From positions 1-23,813 of the forward strand of contig JAEDGJ010000017.1 in assembly GCA_016297585.1 (NCBI GenBank): a stretch of DNA of 23,813 nt, written 5' to 3'. The position numbers were made by a program, and so were the translations under genes. The DNA comes from Clostridiaceae bacterium (GTDB taxonomy: Bacteria > Bacillota > Clostridia > Oscillospirales > QAMX01). This document shows positions 1 to 6,572 of the stretch, in pieces. Under the pieces are notes generated by a model, which saw only the letters and a list, made by a program, of their open reading frames with translations, had not been told where the DNA came from and did no database searches. Within the stretch, counting starts at the first letter, position 1, and each line of letters opens with the position of its first letter.

Positions 1-777
1 GACTCGACCTCGCGCTGGGCGGAGGCGCTGCGCGAGATGTCCGGACGTCTCGAGGAGATGCCCGGCGAGGAAGGCTACCCCGCGTATCTGACGTCGAGAC
101 TGGCGCAGTTCTACGAGAGAGCGGGACGCGTCGTCTGCCTCGGCGGCGACGGACGCGAGGGCGCGCTGTCGGCCATCGGCGCGGTGTCGCCGACGGGCGG
201 CGATATCTCGGAGCCGGTGTCCCAGGCGACGCTGCGCATCGTCAAGGTGTTCTGGGGACTCGACGCCCAGCTTGCCTACCGGCGCCATTTCCCGGCGATC
301 AACTGGCTCAACAGCTATTCGCTGTACGTCGACCGGCTCGCGGACTGGTACCGCGAAAACGTCGCGCCGGATTTCTGCGAGCAGCGAAGCGAAGCGCTGC
401 ATATCCTGCAGCTCGAAGCGGAGCTGGAGGAGATCGTGCGGCTCGTCGGCGTCGACGCGCTCGGCAAGCGCGACCGGCTGACGCTGGAGGTCGCGAGAAT
501 GCTGCGCGAGGACTTCCTGCAGCAGGATGCAATGAGCGATACGGACTCCTACTGCCCGCCGGAGAAGCAGTACGGACTTTTGAAGCTGATTCTGACGTAT
601 AACCGGCTCGCGGGAGAGGCGCTGGACGCGGGCGCGCCGCTGGAGCGGGTGCTCGGCGTCGGCGCGGTCGAGAGGATCGGCCGTGCGAAGGCGGAAGCGG
701 AATACCGCACGGCCTTCGAGGAGATCGGCGCGGAGATGAGAAGCGAGCTCGGGGCGCTGACGGAAGGGAGCGTATAA
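1..777 (+). CDS. atpA: V/A-type ATPase catalytic subunit A, C-terminal part (5' truncated)
   Basis: The reading frame is open from base 1 and ends at TAA 775-777, so only the last 258 residues of a protein normally near 580-600 residues are present. It begins with DSTSRWAEALREMSGRLEEM, the conserved stretch after Walker B in V/A-ATPase A subunits, followed by the typical PGEEGYPAYL and FYERAGR motifs. The C-terminal part (INWLNSYSLY, ADWYRENV) is the A-type helical domain. Subunit A carries the catalytic nucleotide sites of the V1/A1 head, which couples ATP to H+ or Na+ movement. The order A-B-D with 1-3 nt gaps is the usual end of the clostridial ntp/atp operon, so the membrane and stalk subunits should lie upstream of base 1. 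The ATG at base 37 is internal and not the true start. Confidence 0.95.
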   Translation, partial: DSTSRWAEALREMSGRLEEMPGEEGYPAYLTSRLAQFYERAGRVVCLGGDGREGALSAIGAVSPTGGDISEPVSQATLRIVKVFWGLDAQLAYRRHFPAINWLNSYSLYVDRLADWYRENVAPDFCEQRSEALHILQLEAELEEIVRLVGVDALGKRDRLTLEVARMLREDFLQQDAMSDTDSYCPPEKQYGLLKLILTYNRLAGEALDAGAPLERVLGVGAVERIGRAKAEAEYRTAFEEIGAEMRSELGALTEGSV

Positions 778-780
778 GGG

Positions 781-2157
781 ATGAAGGAATATCGTACCAT
801 ACAGGAGATCGCGGGGCCGCTGATGCTGGTGCGCGACGTGCAGGGCGTCACCTACGGCGAGCTCGGCGAGATCGAGCTGCCCTCCGGCGAGCTGCGGCGC
901 TGCAAGGTGCTGGAGGTCGACGGCTCGAGGGCGCTGGTGCAGCTCTTTGAGTCCTCTGCCGGCATCAACCTGCGGGAGTCGAAGGTGCGCTTTCTCGGGC
1001 ACGGCATCGAGCTCGGCGTGTCCGGCGACATGCTCGGGCGCGTGTTCGACGGCCTTGGGCATCCGATCGACGGCGGCCCCGAGATCCTCGCGGAGCGCTA
1101 CGACGACATCAACGGCACGCCGATGAACCCCGCGGCGCGCAATTACCCGAGCGAGTTCATCCAGACGGGCATTTCGGCGATCGACGGCCTGAATACGCTG
1201 GTGCGCGGGCAGAAGCTGCCGATTTTCTCCGGCTCCGGTCTCTCGCATGCCGAGCTGGCGGCGCAGATCGCGCGTCAGGCGAAGGTGCTCGGCACGACGA
1301 CGCCGTTCGCCGTCGTTTTTGCCGCGGTCGGCATCACGTTTGAGGAAGCGGACTTCTTCGTCAGCGACTTCCAGCGCACGGGCGCGCTCGACCGCACGGT
1401 GCTCTTTATGAACCTCGCCAACGACCCCGCCATCGAGCGCATCGCCACCCCGCGCATGGCGCTGACCGCCGCGGAATACCTGGCGTTCACGAAGGGGATG
1501 CACGTCCTCGTCATCATCACCGACATCACAAACTACGCCGAGGCGCTGCGCGAGGTCTCCGCCGCGCGCAAGGAGGTTCCGGGACGCCGCGGCTATCCGG
1601 GCTACCTCTATACCGACCTCGCCGGGATGTACGAACGCGCGGGACGCCGCGTCGACTCGGAGGGCTCGATCACGATGATCCCCATCCTGACCATGCCCGA
1701 GGACGACAAGACGCACCCGATCCCCGACCTCACCGGCTACATCACCGAGGGGCAGATCATCCTGTCGCGCGAGCTGCAGCGCCACGGCGTAACGCCGCCG
1801 ATCGACGTGCTGCCGAGCCTGTCGCGCTTGAAGGACAAGGGCATCGGCAAGGGCAAGACGCGCGAGGACCATTCGGGCGTCATGAACCAGCTCATCGCGG
1901 CCTATTCGAGAGGCAAGGAAGCCCGGGAGCTTGCGACGATCCTCGGCGAGTCGGCGCTGTCGGAGCTCGACCGCGTCTATGCGCGGTTTGCGGACGCGTT
2001 CGAGCGCGAGTACGTCTCGCAGGGCTTCCAGACGAACCGCACGATCGAGGAGACGCTGGATCTCGGCTGGAAGCTATTAACGATCCTGCCGAAGTCGGAG
2101 CTGAAGCGCATCAAGCCCGCGATCATCGACGCGTACTACCCGAAGGGGGACGAGTGA
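781..2157 (+). CDS. atpB: V/A-type ATPase regulatory subunit B
   Basis: A 458-residue protein, full length for the family (about 455-470). It starts 3 nt after the stop of subunit A, with the purine-rich GGAAGGGAG just upstream inside the end of that gene. The N-terminal beta-barrel (about 1-75) begins EYRTIQEIAGPLMLV. The nucleotide-binding domain carries the degenerate P-loop SGSGLSHAE (150-158) instead of GxxxxGKT, which separates the non-catalytic B from catalytic A subunits. PSLSRLKDKGIGKGKTREDH near 340-360 is the conserved B-subunit segment at the A/B interface. B alternates with A in the hexameric head and shapes the nucleotide site at their interface. It is translated from the same message as A and D. 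No oddities were seen. Confidence 0.97.
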   Translation: MKEYRTIQEIAGPLMLVRDVQGVTYGELGEIELPSGELRRCKVLEVDGSRALVQLFESSAGINLRESKVRFLGHGIELGVSGDMLGRVFDGLGHPIDGGPEILAERYDDINGTPMNPAARNYPSEFIQTGISAIDGLNTLVRGQKLPIFSGSGLSHAELAAQIARQAKVLGTTTPFAVVFAAVGITFEEADFFVSDFQRTGALDRTVLFMNLANDPAIERIATPRMALTAAEYLAFTKGMHVLVIITDITNYAEALREVSAARKEVPGRRGYPGYLYTDLAGMYERAGRRVDSEGSITMIPILTMPEDDKTHPIPDLTGYITEGQIILSRELQRHGVTPPIDVLPSLSRLKDKGIGKGKTREDHSGVMNQLIAAYSRGKEARELATILGESALSELDRVYARFADAFEREYVSQGFQTNRTIEETLDLGWKLLTILPKSELKRIKPAIIDAYYPKGDE

Positions 2158-2158
2158 G

Positions 2159-2857
2159 ATGGCGACGCTGCGGGTGAACCCGACGCGCATGGAGCTGACC
2201 CGGCTGAAAACGCGGCTGAAGACCGCGCGGAGAGGGCATAAGCTTCTGAAGGATAAGCTCGACGAGATGATGAAGCGGTTTCTGGAGCTGATCCGGGAGA
2301 ATAAGAAGCTGCGCGCGGCGGTGGAGGAAGAGCTGGTGCGCGCGCAGGGCGCGTTCGGCATGGCGGCGGCGGTGATGTCGCCGCAGATGCTGGAGCAGGC
2401 GCTCTCCTGCCCGAAGCAGGCGGTCAGCCTGACGATGGAGTCGAAGAACATCATGGGCGTCGCCGTGCCGGTGTTCCACACGGTGCTGAAAAACGAGGAT
2501 CCCGGCGAGCTGTTCCCGTACGGCTTTGCGGCGACGTCGGCGGAGCTGGACGACGCGATCGACGCGCTGGCGGGCGTGCAGACGAAGCTTTTGGCGCTGG
2601 CCGAGACGGAAAAGACGACCCAGCTTCTCTCGCGCGACATCGAAAAGACGCGCCGCCGCGTCAACGCGCTGGAGTACGTCATGATTCCGCAGCTCGAGGA
2701 GACGATCCGGGAGATCACGATGAAGCTCGACGAAAACGAGCGCGGGAATCTGACGCGTCTGATGAAGGTCAAGGACATGATGCTCGAGGATGCCCGCCGG
2801 AAGGCGCTTGCGCTCGACGGCGCGGGAGAACCGGGCGGTCAGGAGACGGCTTCATAA
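2159..2857 (+). CDS. atpD: V/A-type ATPase central rotor subunit D
   Basis: A 232-residue protein starting 1 nt after the TGA of subunit B, in the last position of the operon. It opens with ATLRVNPTRMELTRLKTRLK, the N-terminal signature of subunit D, and has long charged, heptad-like helices at about 5-60 and 140-215 with a more globular middle. That is the antiparallel coiled coil of the rotor shaft, which turns inside the A3B3 head and links it to the membrane ring. Length is within the usual 200-230 range, with a slightly extended C-terminus (GAGEPGGQETAS). No canonical terminator follows. An 8-bp inverted repeat (AATCTTAT 2857-2864, ATAAGATT 2896-2903) with a long loop is the only structure before the next promoter. 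Confidence 0.95.
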   Translation: MATLRVNPTRMELTRLKTRLKTARRGHKLLKDKLDEMMKRFLELIRENKKLRAAVEEELVRAQGAFGMAAAVMSPQMLEQALSCPKQAVSLTMESKNIMGVAVPVFHTVLKNEDPGELFPYGFAATSAELDDAIDALAGVQTKLLALAETEKTTQLLSRDIEKTRRRVNALEYVMIPQLEETIREITMKLDENERGNLTRLMKVKDMMLEDARRKALALDGAGEPGGQETAS

Positions 2858-2906
2858 ATCTTATATAAAAGAAAAAGTCGTTTAATAGGAACTTAATAAG
2901 ATTCGC

Positions 2907-2935
2907 TTGTTTGAGCAACACTTTTTGAGTATACT
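2907..2935 (+). promoter_or_regulatory. Promoter of the small RNA candidate
   Basis: A -35-like TTGTTT (2907-2912), a 17-bp spacer and TATACT (2930-2935) lie in an AT-rich stretch after atpD. The predicted start is near 2942. The -10 is good (5/6) and the -35 moderate. It points away from atpD, and no coding gene lies downstream on this strand before the terminator at 3069-3099, so it would make an untranslated transcript. Confidence 0.55.
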
Positions 2936-2941
2936 GTTATC

Positions 2942-3099
2942 AGTGGTTAGGTGGTAACCCAAATGAGTGGTTGGCAGACGGTTCTTTGGTAGAGGAACGT
3001 CTGCAGTGAGAGCAGTGTAATTGCGTGGTGGCTTTTTCAATGACTCCCTCCTATTCAATATCTCTCAAGGCCGTACGAATTTCGTACGGCCTCTTTTTT
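2942..3099 (+). ncRNA. Structured stand-alone small RNA candidate (~158 nt)
   Basis: This is a transcription unit without a convincing reading frame: it has a promoter at 2907-2935 and an intrinsic terminator at its end. Three internal structures are visible: a short hairpin GGTT/AACC (2945-2948 with 2956-2959); a 10-bp hairpin with one bulged G (2974-2984 with 2995-3004); and a stem TGAGAG/CTCTCA (3007-3012 with 3062-3067). The last encloses a weaker ATTG/CAAT pairing (3020-3023 with 3038-3041) and a pyrimidine-rich segment CTCCCTCCT (3044-3052). That segment is complementary to strong Shine-Dalgarno sequences, as in several known Firmicute regulatory RNAs with C-rich loops. The next gene is convergent, so it is not a cis-acting leader. 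The two ends do not pair, which argues against 6S RNA. I do not recognise the family. Confidence 0.5.
3069..3099 (+). terminator. Intrinsic terminator of the small RNA candidate
   Basis: A perfect inverted repeat GGCCGTACGAA (3069-3079) and TTCGTACGGCC (3081-3091), effectively a 9-bp GC-rich stem with an AATTT loop, is followed by TCTTTTTT. It ends the rightward transcript. On the other strand the stem is not followed by a T tract, so it is directional. Confidence 0.9.
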
Positions 3100-3101
3100 G
3101 C

Positions 3102-3138
3102 CCGGAAAAGCTGCCCCGGCCGAGGGCGGCTTTTCCGG
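3102..3138. repeat. 15-bp inverted repeat downstream of the antiporter gene
   Basis: CCGGAAAAGCTGCCC (3102-3116) pairs with 3124-3138 around a 7-base loop CGGCCGA, with a single T/G mismatch that is a wobble pair in RNA. It sits 15 bp past the antiporter stop codon and just beyond the U tract of the facing terminator. Neither strand has a T run right after it. It may slow polymerase or protect the 3' end of the antiporter message, but it is not a standard terminator. Confidence 0.6.
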
Positions 3139-3153
3139 TAAGCAGAGGAGACG

Positions 3154-4380
3154 CTACAGCGGACGCGCGGCGCCGTCCCGTGCCGCAAACGCGCCCGCCC
3201 GGCGCAGCGCGAGCTTTGCGCAGGCCGGCCCCGCCATCTCATAGAGCACGCCCGACGACAGGATGATGGTCGACAGCAGCTCGCCGGAGCCCGGGGAGAG
3301 CATCCGCGCGGCAAGAGCCGCAAGCCCGATCGAGACGCCCGCCTGCGGAATCAGCGCGGCGCCCAGCCACCGCCGCACCTCCGGCGTTTCGCGCAGGGCT
3401 GCCGCGCCGAGACATGCGCCCGCGTATTTGCCCGCGATGCGGATGAAAAAATACGCGACGCCGATGATGCCGGCGGACGCCAGCATCGGCAGATTCAGAC
3501 GCATGCCGGAAAGCGTGAAAAACAGCACCAGAATGGGCGGCGAAAAGCGGTTTAAGCGCCGGAAAGCCGCCTTGGAGCCGGAACGGTTGACGTAAACCGT
3601 CCCCATCATCATGCAGGAGAGCAGAGGGGAGACGTTGCAGAGCGTGCACAGCCCGGTGACGGTCAGAATCAGCGAGAGCAGGAACAGCAGCTGCGCGGTT
3701 TTGGACAGCCGGGCATAAAGCGCGGCGAGCAGAAGCCCCGCGCCGAAGCCCAGCGCCAGTGCGGCGGCGTTCCAGCCGAGCGGCAGCAGGACGGAGACGA
3801 GGTTTACCTGTCCGGCGTTTTCGACGGCCTGTGCGGCAGCGGCGGCGGCGGAGAACGCGAGCAGCGCCACGGCGTCGTCGAGCGCGACGACCTGCAGCAG
3901 AACGTCGACGAAATGCCCGCGCGCTTTATACTGACGGATCGTCATCAGCGTCGACGCGGGCGCGGTGGCGGACGCGATGGCGCCCAGGAGCAGGGAAAAC
4001 GACCGGGACATGCCGAAAAGTCCGCGCATGGAGAGCGCGATCAGCACGGCGGCCGCCAGCGATTCCGTGAGCGTCAGCCAGATCACGCCGCTGCCCGTCG
4101 TGCGCAGCCGTGCGAGGGTGAAATAGCGGCCGACGCCGAAGGCGATGCACGCGAGGGCGATGTCCGTTAAAAACCCGAGGTCTTCGATCACCCCCGCCGG
4201 AATGACCCGCAGCGCATACGGCCCCAGCGCGATGCCCGCGAGCAGATACCCCGTCACGTCCGGCAGCCGCAGCAGCCTCGTCAGACGCGATACGAGAAAG
4301 GCGGCGGCCAGCATCAGCGCGGCGGAGATCGTTAGACATGCGTACGATGGCGCGCGGGACAAGAGATCGGATATAAACAT
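3154..4380 (-). CDS. CPA2-family cation/proton antiporter
   Basis: A 408-residue, strongly hydrophobic protein with about 11-12 predicted membrane spans. PDVTGYLLAGIALGP (40-54) is the typical motif of KefB/NapA-like monovalent cation:proton antiporter-2 proteins. SATAPAS (137-143) and LDDA with Asp168-Asp169 fit the unwound helix and ion-binding acidic residues of this fold. The protein stops after the membrane domain, with no RCK/TrkA-N regulatory domain, so it resembles short Na+(K+)/H+ exchangers more than full KefB/KefC. Start ATG is 4378-4380 on the minus strand, behind a G-run (GGGGGG) about 8 nt upstream; the stop is TAG. It converges on the ATPase and small-RNA units and is divergent from uvrB. 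A role in Na+/H+ balance beside the V-ATPase is plausible but inferred only from family and position. Confidence 0.88.
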   Translation of the reverse strand: MFISDLLSRAPSYACLTISAALMLAAAFLVSRLTRLLRLPDVTGYLLAGIALGPYALRVIPAGVIEDLGFLTDIALACIAFGVGRYFTLARLRTTGSGVIWLTLTESLAAAVLIALSMRGLFGMSRSFSLLLGAIASATAPASTLMTIRQYKARGHFVDVLLQVVALDDAVALLAFSAAAAAAQAVENAGQVNLVSVLLPLGWNAAALALGFGAGLLLAALYARLSKTAQLLFLLSLILTVTGLCTLCNVSPLLSCMMMGTVYVNRSGSKAAFRRLNRFSPPILVLFFTLSGMRLNLPMLASAGIIGVAYFFIRIAGKYAGACLGAAALRETPEVRRWLGAALIPQAGVSIGLAALAARMLSPGSGELLSTIILSSGVLYEMAGPACAKLALRRAGAFAARDGAARPL

Positions 4381-4464
4381 CCAGAATACCCCCCAAATCA
4401 GCGATTATTGTCTGCGTACCGCCTGGTCCGGACGGACGGTACCCCTTCCCGGGAGGGCATTTTC

Positions 4465-4494
4465 AGTATACTACGGCTTTGCCATAAATGCAAA
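4465..4494 (-). promoter_or_regulatory. Promoter of the antiporter gene
   Basis: On the minus strand TATACT (4470 to 4465) is preceded at 18 bp by TTTGCA (4494-4489), or at 17 bp by the weaker TTGCAT (4493-4488). The predicted start near 4458 gives a leader of about 78 nt containing two GC-rich imperfect palindromes: GTACCG/CGGTAC at 4416-4421 with 4437-4442, and CCC-TT-CCCGGG-A-GGG at 4443-4457. The -10 is good and the -35 weak. Confidence 0.45.
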
Positions 4495-4512
4495 TTCTAT
4501 TTTGATACATAT

Positions 4513-4531
4513 GCATAAAATAAATTTATGC
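4513..4531. repeat. AT-rich inverted repeat upstream of the uvrB -35
   Basis: GCATAAA (4513-4519) and TTTATGC (4525-4531) form a perfect 7-bp inverted repeat with a 5-base spacer. It directly abuts the uvrB -35 box at 4532 and lies just upstream of the divergent antiporter promoter. It could be an operator for an unidentified regulator or simply an AT-rich UP-like element; nothing else supports a choice. Confidence 0.35.
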
Positions 4532-4560
4532 TTGAAATAAAACAAGTGTTCTGCTATAAT
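4532..4560 (+). promoter_or_regulatory. uvrBA promoter
   Basis: TTGAAA (4532-4537), a 17-bp spacer and the consensus TATAAT (4555-4560) form a near-ideal sigma-A-type promoter. Transcription should start near 4567, about 33 nt before the GTG start of uvrB. The spacer contains a LexA-like box. Confidence 0.88.
4540..4551. promoter_or_regulatory. LexA (SOS) box in the uvrB promoter
   Basis: AAACAAGTGTTC (4540-4551) reads GAACACTTGTTT on the other strand. This fits the GAAC-N4-GTTT/C form of the Firmicute LexA operator (B. subtilis core GAAC-N4-GTTC, with GTTT accepted in clostridia). It lies wholly between the -35 and -10 hexamers, where a bound repressor would block RNA polymerase. uvrB is a standard SOS gene, so position and target agree. 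Confidence 0.75.
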
Positions 4561-4599
4561 GGAACGGCATGAGAGGAAAAGAAGGGGGAGGAGCAGCGC

Positions 4600-6561
4600 G
4601 TGGCGGAGTTCAAGGTAGTCAGCCCGTACGAGCCGTCGGGAGACCAGCCGCAGGCGATTGAGAAGCTCTGTGCGGGCGTCGAGAACGGGATCGGGGAGCA
4701 GACGCTGCTGGGCGTGACCGGTTCGGGCAAGACCTATACGATGGCGAAGGTGATCGAGCGGATCCAGCGGCCGACGCTGGTGCTGGCGCACAACAAGACG
4801 CTGGCGGCGCAGCTCTGCTCGGAGTTCCGGACGCTGTTTCCGGAAAACGCGGTCGAATACTTCGTCTCCTATTACGATTACTACCAGCCGGAGGCGTACA
4901 TCCCGTCGACGGACACCTACATCGAGAAGGACTCGGCGATCAACGACGAGATCGACCGGCTGCGGCATTCGGCGACGTCGTCGCTGTTCGAGCGGCGGGA
5001 CGTGCTGGTCGTCGCGTCGGTGAGCTGCATCTATTCGCTCGGCGACCCGGAGGAATACGAGGACATGACGGTGTCGGTGCGTCCCGGCATGACCGCCGCG
5101 CGCGACGACGTGCTGCGGCGCCTGACGGAGATGCAGTATCAGCGCAACGACATCGCGTTCGCGCGAAACACGTTCCGCGTGCGGGGCGACACGGTGGAGG
5201 TCTATCCCTCCTATTCGACGGATACGGCGATCCGCATCGAGTTTTTCGGCGACGAGATCGACCGCGTCAGCGAGATCCACGTCGTCACGGGACAGGTCAC
5301 GCGCCGCCTCAAGCACGCGATCATCTACCCCGCGTCGCACTATGTGACGGACCCCGCGAAGATGGAACGGGCGGCGGAGGAGATCGAGCGGGAGCTCCGG
5401 GAGCGCGTGAAGTGGTTCGAGGAGCACGACAAGCTGCTCGAAGCGCAGCGCATCAAGCAGCGCACGCTCTACGATCTCGAAATGCTGCGCGAGATCGGCT
5501 TCTGCAGCGGCATCGAGAACTATTCGCGCGTGATCTCGGGGCGTCCGGCGGGAAGCGCGCCGTTTACGCTGCTCGATTACTTCCCGAAGGACTTCCTGAT
5601 GTTCATCGACGAGTCCCACGTCAGCATTCCGCAGGTGCGCGGCATGTACGCGGGCGACCGGGCGCGCAAGGAGACGCTCGTCGACTACGGCTTCCGGCTG
5701 CCGAGCGCGTTTGACAACCGGCCGCTGACGTTTCCGGAGTTTGAGGAGCGGGTGCATCAGGTCATCTACGTCAGCGCGACGCCGGGAGACTACGAGCTTT
5801 CGCGCTCGGGACAGCTCGTCGAGCAGGTCATCCGTCCGACGGGACTCGTAGACCCGGAGGTCGTCGTGCGGCCGGTCGAGGGGCAGATCGACGACCTGCT
5901 TTCAGAGATCCGCGCGCGCATCGAGAAAAACGAGCGCGTGCTCGTGACGACGCTGACGAAGAAGATGGCCGAGGAGCTGACCGCCTATCTCGCGCAGGCC
6001 GGCATCAAGGTGAAATACATCCACCATCAGGTGGAGACGATCGAGAGAACGAAGCTCATCCGGTCGCTGCGCGCGGGCGAGATCGACGTGCTCGTCGGCA
6101 TCAACCTGCTGCGCGAGGGTCTCGACATGCCGGAGGTCAGCCTCGTCGCGATCCTCGACGCCGACAAGGAGGGATTTCTGCGCTCGGGACGCTCTCTCGT
6201 CCAGATCATCGGCCGCGCCGCGCGAAACGCGGAAGGGAAGGTCATCCTGTACGCCGATACGGTGACGGATTCGATGCGCTACGCGATCGACGAGACGAAC
6301 CGCCGCCGGTCGATCCAGACGGCATATAACGAAGCGCACGGCATCGTGCCGCAGACGATCCACAAGGCCATCGGCGACATCCTCGACATCAGCGAGGCCG
6401 TGACGGAGCCGGACGATCAGGACGCCGGCCTTTCGAAGAAGGAGCGCGAGGAGCGGATCGCGGCGCTGACGAAGGATATGCGCGCGGCGGCGAAGGTGCT
6501 GGAGTTCGAATACGCGGCGGAGCTGCGCGACAGGATCGAAAAACTGAAGAAAATGAAGTGA
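4600..6561 (+). CDS. uvrB: Excinuclease ABC subunit UvrB
   Basis: A 653-residue protein of normal family length. UvrB is the damage-verifying helicase-like subunit of nucleotide excision repair: UvrA loads it at lesions and it then recruits UvrC. Visible motifs are Walker A GVTGSGKT (38-45), the Tyr-rich beta-hairpin YFVSYYDYYQPEAYIP from residue 87 that probes the damaged strand, the DESH box (337-340), helicase motifs V/VI (GINLREGLDMPEVSLV, QIIGRAARN) and a C-terminal UVR domain (about 620-653) for contact with UvrC. The start is GTG at 4600, behind GAAGGGGGAGGAG; the protein then begins AEFKVVSPYEPSGDQP as expected. It is first in the operon with uvrA and probably LexA-controlled through the box at 4540-4551. 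Confidence 0.98.
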   Translation: MAEFKVVSPYEPSGDQPQAIEKLCAGVENGIGEQTLLGVTGSGKTYTMAKVIERIQRPTLVLAHNKTLAAQLCSEFRTLFPENAVEYFVSYYDYYQPEAYIPSTDTYIEKDSAINDEIDRLRHSATSSLFERRDVLVVASVSCIYSLGDPEEYEDMTVSVRPGMTAARDDVLRRLTEMQYQRNDIAFARNTFRVRGDTVEVYPSYSTDTAIRIEFFGDEIDRVSEIHVVTGQVTRRLKHAIIYPASHYVTDPAKMERAAEEIERELRERVKWFEEHDKLLEAQRIKQRTLYDLEMLREIGFCSGIENYSRVISGRPAGSAPFTLLDYFPKDFLMFIDESHVSIPQVRGMYAGDRARKETLVDYGFRLPSAFDNRPLTFPEFEERVHQVIYVSATPGDYELSRSGQLVEQVIRPTGLVDPEVVVRPVEGQIDDLLSEIRARIEKNERVLVTTLTKKMAEELTAYLAQAGIKVKYIHHQVETIERTKLIRSLRAGEIDVLVGINLLREGLDMPEVSLVAILDADKEGFLRSGRSLVQIIGRAARNAEGKVILYADTVTDSMRYAIDETNRRRSIQTAYNEAHGIVPQTIHKAIGDILDISEAVTEPDDQDAGLSKKEREERIAALTKDMRAAAKVLEFEYAAELRDRIEKLKKMK

Positions 6562-6572
6562 TAAGAGGTACT

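Noticed and set aside
2942..3099. 6S RNA identity for the small RNA candidate
   Set aside because: 6S RNA needs paired 5' and 3' ends and a large central bubble. Here the ends do not pair and the fold is a row of separate hairpins.
3021..3266. 81-codon frame in the small RNA region
   Set aside because: It runs through the strong terminator at 3069-3099, has no ribosome site, and becomes Arg/Pro-rich antisense to the antiporter gene.
4471..5757. 428-codon open frame on the minus strand over the uvrB promoter
   Set aside because: It would be antisense to the strongly supported uvrB gene and read through its promoter; low-complexity Arg/Leu/His composition.
6558..6572. GTG start of uvrA overlapping the uvrB stop
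   Set aside because: The ATG at 6573 has a better placed ribosome site and gives the standard UvrA N-terminus; the extra residues MIRGT are not family-like.
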